Origin: JBHEPS01 sp046261635
GTDB lineage: Bacteria > Acidobacteriota > Thermoanaerobaculia > Gp7-AA8
Direction of reading: 5' to 3'
Length of the DNA stretch: 5,510 nucleotides
Assembly: GCA_046261635.1 (NCBI GenBank)
Contig: JBHEOL010000327.1
Coordinates: forward strand, 1 to 5,510
Every line of letters starts with the position of its first letter. Position 1 is the stretch's first letter. Shown one piece after another: positions 1-5,371 of this stretch. A program made the translations under genes and the position numbers. Below the pieces are notes generated by a model that saw only the letters and a program-made list of their open reading frames with translations, ran no database searches and was not told where the DNA came from.

Positions 1-89
1 CGTGGGAGTCGATCGTGCTCGTCGCGCTCTATCTCACGGGCGCCGTTCTGCTCTACGTCATGCGCGGCGCGGTGGCCGCTCCGCTGTGA
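1..89 (+). CDS. C-terminal end of a membrane protein (5' part outside window)
   Basis: Reading in the frame that starts at base 3, the last 28 codons give a hydrophobic stretch (ESIVLVALYLTGAVLLYVMR) followed by a short tail ending APL and a TGA stop at 87-89. This is the usual look of a final transmembrane helix, with an arginine on the exit side. Codon third positions are almost all G or C, as in the neighbouring genes, which supports real coding. Polytopic transporters such as the Na+/Ca2+ exchanger family often end in a helix opening with an aromatic-Glu pair and containing a Leu-Tyr-rich segment like this one, but 28 residues are too few to assign a family. The gene converges with the minus-strand gene at 58-618 and their 3' ends overlap by 32 nt. 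Confidence 0.6.
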   Translation, partial: WESIVLVALYLTGAVLLYVMRGAVAAPL

Positions 90-618
90 CGCTGGCTCGT
101 CGTAATTTCCGTCTCACGCCGAACCAGAAGACGAGGTAGTAGCCGATGACGACGGCGCCGGCGGCCATCGACCCCGCCGCTCCCGCCTCCGCGAGCCAGG
201 AGGAATCCGTACTTTCCTGCCATGCTCTCCATCCTCGCCACACGCCGTAAACCAGCCGGGCCAGTACGACCAGCGTGATCGAGAGGACGAGCAGGCGGCT
301 CGGCTTGTAGTGAAGCGATCCGGGGCTCACGCTCCATTGGGTTACCGCCAGCCCGATCAGGCCGAGCAGGGATCCGGCCGCGAGCCCGGCGAGCGTGTAA
401 GGAATTGCGTTCGGTACCCAGGGGGTGCTCAGCACGGCGGCGGTGAGCAGAAAGGCGGCCGATAGGAAGAACGCGAAGATGTTGATCGACGCGATCCAGC
501 CGCGCGCCGGCCGGCGCGCCGTCCCCATTCTGTACCGCTGCACGATCGACAGCGGGATGCTGAGGATCACGAGTCCGACGAGGACGACGAAGGCGATGGC
601 GAGTGCGATCAGCGGCAT
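58..618 (-). CDS. Four-helix integral membrane protein of unknown function
   Basis: From the ATG at 618 the product is 186 residues, starting MPLIALAIAF. Four hydrophobic segments are visible: about residues 2-24, 44-65, 70-92 and 107-127, with a fifth, shorter one near 150-168 (AAGAVVIGYYLVFWFGV). Arg-rich stretches lie between them and the C-terminus is basic, so the tail is probably cytoplasmic. The segment reading LHYKPSRLLVLSITLVVLAR is reminiscent of the CcdC/DUF1453-type small membrane proteins, but this is recall of a pattern and not a proven match. The frame stays open upstream to an ATG at 720, which would add 34 residues (MIRSWTPWISQ...) rich in Arg and Trp. I prefer 618 because it places the hydrophobic segment directly at the N-terminus, but neither start has a clear Shine-Dalgarno sequence. 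No enzymatic motif is visible. Confidence 0.7.
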   Translation of the reverse strand: MPLIALAIAFVVLVGLVILSIPLSIVQRYRMGTARRPARGWIASINIFAFFLSAAFLLTAAVLSTPWVPNAIPYTLAGLAAGSLLGLIGLAVTQWSVSPGSLHYKPSRLLVLSITLVVLARLVYGVWRGWRAWQESTDSSWLAEAGAAGSMAAGAVVIGYYLVFWFGVRRKLRRASVTAERPPRRA

Positions 619-732
619 GGCGGGCGGGATCCGACGCAGCAGTCTACGCGCCACCCGCCACGCAACTTTCCTCTCTGGTCCGTACGATTGCGATATCCAG
701 GGTGTCCACGATCGAATCACAGGGTTCTAAAA

Positions 733-868
733 ATGAAGAAAATGTCGGTTCTACGCCGTTTCGTCGCTGTCGCGTTCGCTTGCGTACTTGCGCGTCTCGC
801 CCGACGGCTCGCCCGTGCGCGGTTATGGTGGACCCACCGTCGTCGCGTTCTACGCCAGCGAGCGTTGA
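733..868 (+). pseudogene. Possible frameshifted remnant of a small secreted-peptide gene
   Basis: The ATG at 733 opens with MKKMSVLRRFVAVAFACVLA, a textbook signal peptide: Lys/Arg start, hydrophobic core and Ala at the cleavage site. It then turns into Arg-rich sequence typical of a wrong frame. From about 782 the frame one base further on reads RVSPDGSPVRGYGGPTVVAF and ends in TGA at 866-868, with GC-rich third codon positions. The two halves would join into a 44-residue secreted peptide if one base were removed near 780. There is no good Shine-Dalgarno sequence (only AGGGT about 10 nt upstream), the peptide resembles no family I know, and it lies between two minus-strand genes. It may simply be non-coding spacer. 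Confidence 0.22.
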
Positions 869-874
869 CCGGGA

Positions 875-1309
875 TCAGCGCCTCGTGCCGAGGTAGGTCG
901 GGCGCTGCGTGCGCCGGGCATCGAGCGACCACGGGCCGGGTCCGACGATCAGCAGGAAGATCGTTCCCAGAATCATCGAGAAGTCGGTGCGGCTCGCGTG
1001 CGCCATTTCCCAGAAACCGTCGCGCAGCAGCATCGGGATCTTCGTCGTCGCGATCGCGACCGACATGGTGACGATCAGCGGCACGGCAGCCGCTCGGGTG
1101 AAGAGTCCGAGCAGGAGGAGGAGTCCGCAGACGATCTCGACACCACCGACGAGGGGCGCGAGGATCTCGGGCTCGGGAATCCCGATCTTCGCGAATCGAC
1201 CGACTCCCAGCTCACCCGGGAAAAGAAACTTCTGAATCCCCTCGGAGAGAAACACCGCTCCCGTCATGATCCGGATGAGGATGACCGCCCCCGGCGCATC
1301 GTTCTTCAT
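875..1309 (-). CDS. DoxX family membrane protein
   Basis: A 144-residue protein with the DoxX/DoxD-type four-helix layout. Hydrophobic segments lie at about residues 8-26, 47-70, 74-94 and 108-123. The first helix shows the family pattern LIRIMTGAVFLSEGIQKFLF (Arg followed by Gly, then Gly-x-x-Lys). The second shows GGVEIVCGLLLLLGLFTR, matching the conserved Glu, Gly-Leu-Leu-Leu and Leu-x-Thr-Arg positions. The segment LRDGFWEMAHASRTDF before helix four is also common in this family. DoxX proteins are inner-membrane proteins; some take part in thiosulfate oxidation or redox homeostasis, but for a lone copy like this the substrate cannot be named. The ATG at 1309 starts directly before MKNDAPG and has only a weak GAGCGG purine stretch upstream. 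The polar tail after residue 125 is basic. The gene stands alone between the tRNA region and the membrane gene at 58-618. Confidence 0.9.
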   Translation of the reverse strand: MKNDAPGAVILIRIMTGAVFLSEGIQKFLFPGELGVGRFAKIGIPEPEILAPLVGGVEIVCGLLLLLGLFTRAAAVPLIVTMSVAIATTKIPMLLRDGFWEMAHASRTDFSMILGTIFLLIVGPGPWSLDARRTQRPTYLGTRR

Positions 1310-1454
1310 GACCGCTCATCGTATACCGAGGACTCTGCTCGGCTGGCCGTGGCGAAAAGCCGGTTCCTGTTCTCCACCTCCAGGCGCGGAGCTTCGGTAA
1401 TCGTCAGTCGCCCGCCGCGGCGATCCGAAATTTCCCGCCCCGCCCCCCCGTTAC

Positions 1455-1484
1455 TTGACACCGCTGAGTGGCGATGCAGATAAT
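1455..1484 (+). promoter_or_regulatory. Sigma-70-type promoter for the first initiator tRNA
   Basis: A perfect -35 box TTGACA lies at 1455-1460 and a -10 box GATAAT at 1479-1484, separated by 18 nt. Transcription would begin near 1491, leaving a leader of about 25 nt before the tRNA at 1517. This is the closest match to the bacterial housekeeping promoter that I found in the window, as expected for a highly expressed stable RNA. The GC-rich stretch right after the -10 box (CGCCCGCGCCCG) resembles a stringent-response discriminator; that part is inference. Confidence 0.75.
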
Positions 1485-1514
1485 CGCCCGCGCCCGAAGG
1501 GGCGCTCGGCTCTC

Positions 1515-1595
<81 letters not shown>

Positions 1596-1608
1596 CGCCA
1601 TCGAATCG

Positions 1609-1640
1609 ACGGCCACCTCGCTGGGTGGCCGTTTTCGTTT
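1609..1640 (+). terminator. Intrinsic terminator after tRNA copy 1
   Basis: ACGGCCACC (1609-1617) pairs fully with GGTGGCCGT (1624-1632) around the six-base loop TCGCTG, giving a nine-pair stem. It is followed by TTTCGTTT, a broken T-run. It begins 15 nt after the tRNA CCA end. It should separate the tRNA transcript from the DUF2934 gene downstream. Confidence 0.85.
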
Positions 1641-1869
1641 CGCCCACGCCGCCATTCCCGTTCAATCCGTCCGGATTACCGCCGAGGAGCCTCTGCAGAC
1701 GTTCCCTCGCTCCATCCACGTGGGCCCCGGTTTGATCGGATGCTTCGCGCTTCGTGCGAGCCGCTCGCGTACCCTCGTGCATGGTGGAGTCCGCTTCGAT
1801 TCTGCGAAGAATGAACCTGAACACCCCAAACCGGTGGCCGTTCCGGCGCCTCGGATGCAACTTTTGGAG
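1641..1869. other. Intergenic stretch with no supported gene
   Basis: Between the tRNA terminator and the ribosome binding site of the DUF2934 gene I see no convincing gene on either strand. The open frames crossing it have implausible composition and run through the tRNA sequences. It must hold the promoter of the DUF2934 gene, since a terminator lies upstream, but no clear -35/-10 pair stands out. Confidence 0.5.
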
Positions 1870-1877
1870 AGGAGGTG
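1870..1877 (+). promoter_or_regulatory. Shine-Dalgarno site that fixes the DUF2934 start
   Basis: AGGAGGTG, an almost perfect complement of the 16S rRNA 3' end, lies 5 nt before the ATG at 1883. The frame is open further upstream, to an ATG at 1754, but this site makes 1883 the clear start. Confidence 0.85.
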
Positions 1878-1882
1878 CAGTC

Positions 1883-2080
1883 ATGGCCAGAAAACTCACG
1901 CCTCTCGAATCACCTGCTGCTGAAACGCCGAAGCCGCAGCATGCGTTGAGCGAGGAGCGGATCCGCGTCCGCGCGTACGAGCTGTACGAAAAGAGACAGG
2001 GGAGTCCGGGCGATGCGGAGACCGATTGGTTCCACGCCGAAGCCGAGTTCGCAGAGAGCCTCGCCAAGCAGGCGAGGTGA
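1883..2080 (+). CDS. Small DUF2934-type protein
   Basis: A 65-residue soluble protein. After a polar N-terminal tail (MARKLTPLESPAAETPKPQ) it shows the DUF2934 signature: IRVRAYELYEKR at about residues 27-38, then DWFHAEAEF at about 48-56, matching the family pattern of Ile-x-x-Arg-Ala-Tyr-Glu-Leu-Tyr and Trp-x-x-Ala-Glu-x-x-Leu/Phe. The family is short (often 50-110 residues), common in soil Proteobacteria, Acidobacteriota and Cyanobacteria, and has no established function. The gene lies alone between two inverted initiator tRNA genes, with a strong ribosome binding site, and the hairpin at 2163-2188 ends its transcript 82 nt after the stop. The highly charged composition and predicted helices fit a small binding or regulatory protein, but I assign no role. 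Confidence 0.85.
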   Translation: MARKLTPLESPAAETPKPQHALSEERIRVRAYELYEKRQGSPGDAETDWFHAEAEFAESLAKQAR

Positions 2081-2162
2081 GAACGAGGCTGCGAGAGACT
2101 CGTGATCGATCGGAGTGAAGGGGAGATGGAGGGCGCTCTTCGTACTGCGATGCCCTCAAGCA

Positions 2163-2188
2163 AAAGCGCCACCCGAGGGTGGCGCTTT
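2163..2188. terminator. Bidirectional intrinsic terminator
   Basis: AAAGCGCCACCC (2163-2174) is the exact reverse complement of GGGTGGCGCTTT (2177-2188), giving an 11-pair stem around a CGAG tetraloop. On the minus strand the hairpin comes 9 nt after the CCA end of tRNA copy 2 and runs on into GCGCTTTTGCTT. On the plus strand it comes after the DUF2934 gene and runs into CTTTATT. It can therefore terminate both converging transcripts. Confidence 0.88.
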
Positions 2189-2196
2189 ATTAGAAG

Positions 2197-2362
<166 letters not shown>

Positions 2363-2426
2363 CTTCCTCCCCCTCCTTTGTTCCGCTCTGAGATAGCATC
2401 CCCTTTGCAATGGCGGGGGATTGCCC

Positions 2427-3644
2427 ATGATTCGCCTGGCTCTCATCTCATTGACCGCGCTTCTGATTGTCGCGCCCGCGGCCGCTTCGATGCTTCCCGG
2501 GTTCCGCGTCGAAAAGCTCGCCTCGACCGAGGGGTTCCTCACCGGGATCGCCTTTGATCCCGACGGGACGCTCCACTACTCGGTCACCACCGGGGAGATC
2601 TATCGGCTCGACGGTGAGCGGTCGGTCAGGATTGCCAAGGTGAACACGGCGGCGACCGGAAATGCGGTCCAGCTGGGAATCGCCTTCCGCGGTGATCAGA
2701 TCATCTCGCACTACGTCCTCCCCGACTTCAGCGCCGATGTGATCGCATCGGTCGATCCCCTCGACGGCCGCGTCACCGTGATCGCCACCCTTCTCTGCGA
2801 CCTCGGGACGAACTGTTCCACCGAGCACCATGGCGGCAACCCCGTGGTCGGTCCCGACGGCTCGATCTGGGTCGGCATCGGGGACTACGGCATCGGCATC
2901 GTCGCCGAGAAAGATGGAAGCGCGGGAGGGAAGATTCATCGCATCCTTCCCGACGGGACCGCATCGATTTTCGCCAAGGGCTTTCGCAATCCGTACGATC
3001 TCGTCGTTCATCCCTCGGGCGACCGACTGATCGTCGGCGACAACGGCCCGGAAGCGGAGGACGAGATCACGATCGCCCGCGCCGGGGAGCACCACGGCTG
3101 GCCCCGCACGTGGGGGAACCGTGAACCGATCGCAGGGATGGTTTCACCCGCGTACGTCTTTCCGAGGACGGTCGCGCCGACCGGCGTCACCCTCGTTCAA
3201 CACTTCGCCAACCAGCGCGGAACCGGCCTGCTCGTCACCGGATTCGTGACGAAGGCGCTCTATTTCTTTCCCGACATCGACGCGATCGGCGAGCCGGTCA
3301 TCATCCTCGAGAATCTGACTGAGCTCGGGGGATTCAACTCCCTCCTCGAGGTCGTCCAAAACCGCGAGGGCGAGGTGCTGGTGGCGACCGCCGGGGGGAT
3401 CTGGCGTGTCGTCCCTCCGCTGCCCGGGGACGTGAACGGCGACGGCGCAGTCACCGAGGAGGATCTCGAGGCGCTCGCGCACGAGCTGGTCGATGGCGAC
3501 GGCGACTCGGTCTTCACGATCCACCACGGCGACCTCGCCTCCTCCTGGGCAGCCGACGCGAATGGTGACGGCATCGTCGACAGCCGCGATCTGGTGGCGT
3601 GGGTCTCGGCCTGGAAAATCCGGACGCGCCCCGTGGGGAGGTAG
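2427..3644 (+). CDS. Secreted PQQ-dependent sugar dehydrogenase-like protein with C-terminal dockerin
   Basis: A 405-residue exported protein. Residues 1-21 are a Sec signal peptide (MIRLALISLTALLIVAPAAA). Residues about 25-330 form a glucose/sorbosone dehydrogenase-type beta-propeller. Landmarks are GIAFDPDGTLHYS near 40, EHHGGNPVVGPDGSIWVGIGD at 133-153 (His and Asp at the places of the soluble glucose dehydrogenase active-site His144 and Asp163), GFRNPYDL near 185 (Arg at the place of Arg228) and EHHGWP near 221. A Cys pair at 124 and 130 could form a disulfide. Residues about 334-397 are a type I dockerin with two calcium loops, DVNGDGAVTEED and DANGDGIVDSRD, each keeping Asp/Asn at 1, 3, 5 and Asp at 12. 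The family oxidises aldose sugars with PQQ in the periplasm or outside the cell, but this member's substrate is unknown. GGGGGA at 2415-2420 favours the ATG at 2427 over the in-frame TTG at 2421. No cohesin partner lies in the window. Confidence 0.88.
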   Translation: MIRLALISLTALLIVAPAAASMLPGFRVEKLASTEGFLTGIAFDPDGTLHYSVTTGEIYRLDGERSVRIAKVNTAATGNAVQLGIAFRGDQIISHYVLPDFSADVIASVDPLDGRVTVIATLLCDLGTNCSTEHHGGNPVVGPDGSIWVGIGDYGIGIVAEKDGSAGGKIHRILPDGTASIFAKGFRNPYDLVVHPSGDRLIVGDNGPEAEDEITIARAGEHHGWPRTWGNREPIAGMVSPAYVFPRTVAPTGVTLVQHFANQRGTGLLVTGFVTKALYFFPDIDAIGEPVIILENLTELGGFNSLLEVVQNREGEVLVATAGGIWRVVPPLPGDVNGDGAVTEEDLEALAHELVDGDGDSVFTIHHGDLASSWAADANGDGIVDSRDLVAWVSAWKIRTRPVGR

Positions 3645-3645
3645 A

Positions 3646-3723
3646 AGGGGCGAGGGTTGAGGGACGAGGGATGGACGATATCCTCGCCCCTCGCTAGTCC
3701 CTAGCCCCCAGCCCCCAGCCCCT
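3646..3723. repeat. Heptad-periodic inverted repeat between convergent genes, possible terminator
   Basis: Two sets of 7-nt units face each other. On the left are AGGGGCG, AGGGTTG, AGGGACG, AGGGATG (3646-3673). On the right are CCTCGCC, CCTCGCT, AGTCCCT, AGCCCCC, AGCCCCC, AGCCCCT (3682-3723). The left set is an imperfect reverse complement of the right, so a long GC-rich hairpin with a GACGATAT centre can form. It starts one base after the dehydrogenase stop and contains the stop codon (TAG at 3703-3701) and last six or seven codons of the bacilliredoxin gene. It probably serves as a shared transcription end for the two converging genes; there is no T-run, so that role is inferred. Confidence 0.75.
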
Positions 3724-4141
3724 GCTTCACGCAGTGCTGATCGAAGGCCGCCATCATCTCGTCGGCGATCTCGGTCGCTTCGCGCCCCTGGATGTTGTGC
3801 CGCTCCCACATCTTCACAACCTCGCCGTCGCGCATGAGCGCGATCGAGGGGGAAGAGGGACGGAAGCCGGCGAAATAGGAGCGCGCCTTCGCGGTCGCTT
3901 CCTGGTCGTTGCCGGCGAACACCGTGATCATTTTGTCGGGGAGATTGCTGTTGTTGACCGCCATGGCGATTGCCGGGCGGGCGTTGCCGGCGGCGCAGCC
4001 GCAGACGGAATTGACGACCACGAGTGCGGTCCCTGTTTTCTCGGCGAGAACGGCATCGACTTCCTGAGGGGTTCGGGTTTCCTGAATCCCGAGGCGGGTC
4101 AGCTCCTCCCGCATCGGCTGAACGATTTCATCCGGATACAT
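3701..4141 (-). CDS. Bacilliredoxin, BrxA/BrxB (YphP/YqiW) family
   Basis: A 146-residue cytoplasmic protein, close to the 144-145 residues of the Bacillus BrxA and BrxB proteins. It starts MYPDEIVQPMREELTRLGI, the family N-terminus. It carries VVNSVCGCAAGNARPA with the catalytic Cys-Gly-Cys at residues 47-49, then VFAGNDQEATAKAR and the strand-loop SPSIALMRDGEVVKMWERH, all typical of this thioredoxin-like fold. Bacilliredoxins reduce mixed disulfides between proteins and the low-molecular-weight thiol bacillithiol. A further Cys at 137 (FDQHC) near the C-terminus is also common in the family. The frame is open upstream to 4276, but the AAGGAGG at 4155-4149, 7 nt before the ATG at 4141, settles the start. 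It is the third gene of the operon, 17 nt after the lipoprotein stop. The last residues (QGLGAGG) are encoded by the adjoining heptad repeat, so the C-terminal tail is probably not native to the family. Confidence 0.93.
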   Translation of the reverse strand: MYPDEIVQPMREELTRLGIQETRTPQEVDAVLAEKTGTALVVVNSVCGCAAGNARPAIAMAVNNSNLPDKMITVFAGNDQEATAKARSYFAGFRPSSPSIALMRDGEVVKMWERHNIQGREATEIADEMMAAFDQHCVKQGLGAGG

Positions 4142-4148
4142 ATGCGTG

Positions 4149-4155
4149 CCTCCTT
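4149..4155 (-). promoter_or_regulatory. Shine-Dalgarno site that fixes the bacilliredoxin start
   Basis: Plus-strand CCTCCTT is AAGGAGG on the minus strand, 7 nt before the ATG at 4141. It fills the 17-nt gap between the lipoprotein stop and the bacilliredoxin start, showing independent ribosome loading within the operon. Confidence 0.85.
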
Positions 4156-4158
4156 GAT

Positions 4159-4686
4159 CTACGGGTCGAGAACAACCGCTCCAGCCTCCGAATTCTTGCG
4201 CGGCGAGCGGGGGACGACCGAAACCCGGGTGCGCGTCGAGACGGCCGTTCCGCCGGCGTCGGTCCCTTCCGCCCACAGCTCGGCAACGACCGACGAGAAC
4301 AGGCGTGCGTCAGGGATCTTCTGCCGGGGCGTGAGCCCATAGCGGATCTCGCCATGCGGGGCCAGCCGGCGCGGATACCCCTTCCTGTCGATCTCGTCCT
4401 GGTCGAGCGTGGTCGAGTAAACCTTCAGCCCGGCGACGGCGAACACGTCGACGCCCACCCGCTCGATCTCGACGCTGGCGCCTCCGAGCTCGCGAATGCG
4501 AAGCGTGAACGGAAATTGCCACGTCTCGCCGTCCACCGGGATCGCGACGATCGGATTCGGCTCGACGACGACCTGGAGCACGCCCCGCGTCTCGGCGGGC
4601 GCTGGCGCTGCCTGGGGCGCGGGGCTCTGGCGAGCGCAGCCAGCGCTCAGCGCCAGAACGAGCGAGGCGATCGCGGCGCGTCTCAT
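4159..4686 (-). CDS. Lipoprotein of unknown function, second gene of the sodC operon
   Basis: A 175-residue protein. Residues 1-17 are a lipoprotein signal (MRRAAIASLVLALSAGC) with lipobox LSAGC and the lipidated Cys at 17. An Ala/Pro linker (about 19-33) follows, as is usual for tethering at a membrane surface. The rest is rich in alternating hydrophobic and polar residues (VLQVVVEPNPIVAIPVDG, FPFTLRIRELGGASVEIERVGV, VSTRTRVSVV), suggesting a beta-sandwich. The pattern of a short linker, a PNP-type turn and an extended strand pair resembles Ig-like or copper-chaperone-like periplasmic domains, but no metal-binding His/Met cluster is visible and I do not recognise the family. The start ATG overlaps the sodC stop (ATGA at 4686-4683), so translation is probably coupled; no good separate ribosome binding site is seen. 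It may help SodC or act in the same envelope stress response; that is inference. Confidence 0.85.
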   Translation of the reverse strand: MRRAAIASLVLALSAGCARQSPAPQAAPAPAETRGVLQVVVEPNPIVAIPVDGETWQFPFTLRIRELGGASVEIERVGVDVFAVAGLKVYSTTLDQDEIDRKGYPRRLAPHGEIRYGLTPRQKIPDARLFSSVVAELWAEGTDAGGTAVSTRTRVSVVPRSPRKNSEAGAVVLDP

Positions 4687-5222
4687 CGGGCCGGGTTGTT
4701 CATCGTGATGACGCCGCAGGCGATGCGCGTCCCGGCGTTGCCGGTCGGGTCGGTCACGAGATCGTCCGGATCGGCGTGGAGGACGACGGCCCGGCCGGTG
4801 ATCGAGTGGTTTCCGGCACCGAGCGTGACGCCCCGCATCAGATAGGTGGCATCGACGAGCCCGCCATCACCGGCGAGCACATTGCCGAAATCTCCGGCGT
4901 GGCTCGAGCTCGCGGCCGGCCCGCCGTGCTTGTGGGACTCGGGATTGAAATGACCGCCCGCCGAGGTGGCGTCGGCCGCGCTGCAATCACCGTTCTCGTG
5001 CACGTGGAATCCGTGCACCCCGGGCGGGACGTTCCGCGCGTCGATCGATACCTGCACCGCGGGGACCCCGTCAGCCATCACCTCGGTGAATCGGACCACG
5101 CCCGACACGTTCGAGCCGCTCTTCGCCTCGAGAGTGGCGGTCGCGGTCGGTGGCGCCGTCCGGATCGCGGTGCATCCGGCAGCAACGGAAAGGACCAGCA
5201 GGGGGAACAGCAGTCTTTTCAT
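4683..5222 (-). CDS. sodC: Lipoprotein Cu/Zn superoxide dismutase (SodC)
   Basis: A 179-residue envelope enzyme that converts superoxide to oxygen and hydrogen peroxide. Residues 1-17 (MKRLLFPLLVLSVAAGC) form a lipoprotein signal with lipobox VAAGC, so it is anchored at the cell surface or periplasmic face. All metal ligands are present. Copper: His73 and His75 (GFHVHENGDC), His91 (AGGHFNP, bridging) and His149 (VVLHADPDD). Zinc: His91, His99 (KHGGP), His108 and Asp111 (SHAGDFGN). The structural disulfide pair is Cys80 and Cys169 (RIACGVI), and Arg166 sits at the place of the active-site arginine that guides superoxide. The protein therefore looks fully active. The ATG at 5222 has AAGGAGG at 5235-5229, 6 nt upstream. 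It is the first gene of a three-gene operon with the unknown lipoprotein and the bacilliredoxin. The upstream minus-strand sequence (TTGCAC then TAAACT) has poor promoter spacing (14 nt), so no promoter is called. Confidence 0.96.
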   Translation of the reverse strand: MKRLLFPLLVLSVAAGCTAIRTAPPTATATLEAKSGSNVSGVVRFTEVMADGVPAVQVSIDARNVPPGVHGFHVHENGDCSAADATSAGGHFNPESHKHGGPAASSSHAGDFGNVLAGDGGLVDATYLMRGVTLGAGNHSITGRAVVLHADPDDLVTDPTGNAGTRIACGVITMNNPAR

Positions 5223-5228
5223 CGATTT

Positions 5229-5235
5229 CCTCCTT
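5229..5235 (-). promoter_or_regulatory. Shine-Dalgarno site of sodC
   Basis: AAGGAGG on the minus strand, 6 nt before the sodC ATG at 5222; the same strong site as before the bacilliredoxin gene. Confidence 0.85.
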
Positions 5236-5289
5236 GACGAGTTTACCTCGAAGGATGGGGTGCAACGCCCGGGCCGGGAGAAAAGACAA

Positions 5290-5342
5290 GCCAGAAACCA
5301 GAAGCCAGAAGAAGAGGCGAAGTCAGAAGGCAGAAGGCAGAA
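5290..5342. repeat. Degenerate 7-nt tandem repeat (CAGAA type) upstream of sodC
   Basis: Three units GCCAGAA, ACCAGAA, GCCAGAA at 5290-5310, an 11-nt interruption, then three units GTCAGAA, GGCAGAA, GGCAGAA at 5322-5342. Further decayed GGCAAAG-like units continue to about 5360. The stretch is almost pure purine plus C and unlike the coding sequence around it. It sits between the sodC start and the right window edge and contains no gene. Confidence 0.8.
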
Positions 5343-5371
5343 GTAAGGTCAAAGGCAAAGGCGGGAGCCCC

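Noticed and set aside
998..1483. Plus-strand frame rich in Asp, Arg and Glu opposite the DoxX gene
   Set aside because: Antisense shadow; composition is typical of a complement frame, and it runs into the tRNA promoter.
2448..3095. 215-codon minus-strand open frame inside the dehydrogenase gene
   Set aside because: Antisense shadow of the dehydrogenase; composition is Asp/Arg/Gly-rich with no domain, and the plus strand carries clear family motifs.
3144..3809. 221-codon minus-strand frame across the dehydrogenase end and the heptad repeat
   Set aside because: Shadow of the dockerin coding region; it crosses the repeat and overlaps the bacilliredoxin gene in another frame.
3734..4342. Plus-strand open frame opposite the bacilliredoxin
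   Set aside because: Antisense shadow in GC-rich DNA; His/Gly/Arg-rich and lacking a ribosome binding site.
4024..4845. 273-codon plus-strand open frame opposite the lipoprotein and sodC
   Set aside because: Antisense to two genes with lipoboxes and full metal-ligand sets; the translation is Arg-rich without motifs.
4776..5237. 153-codon plus-strand frame opposite sodC
   Set aside because: Shadow of sodC, whose ligands are all conserved on the minus strand.
5290..5342. Possible CRISPR array
   Set aside because: Units are only 7 nt, contiguous and degenerate, with no spacers and no cas genes nearby.
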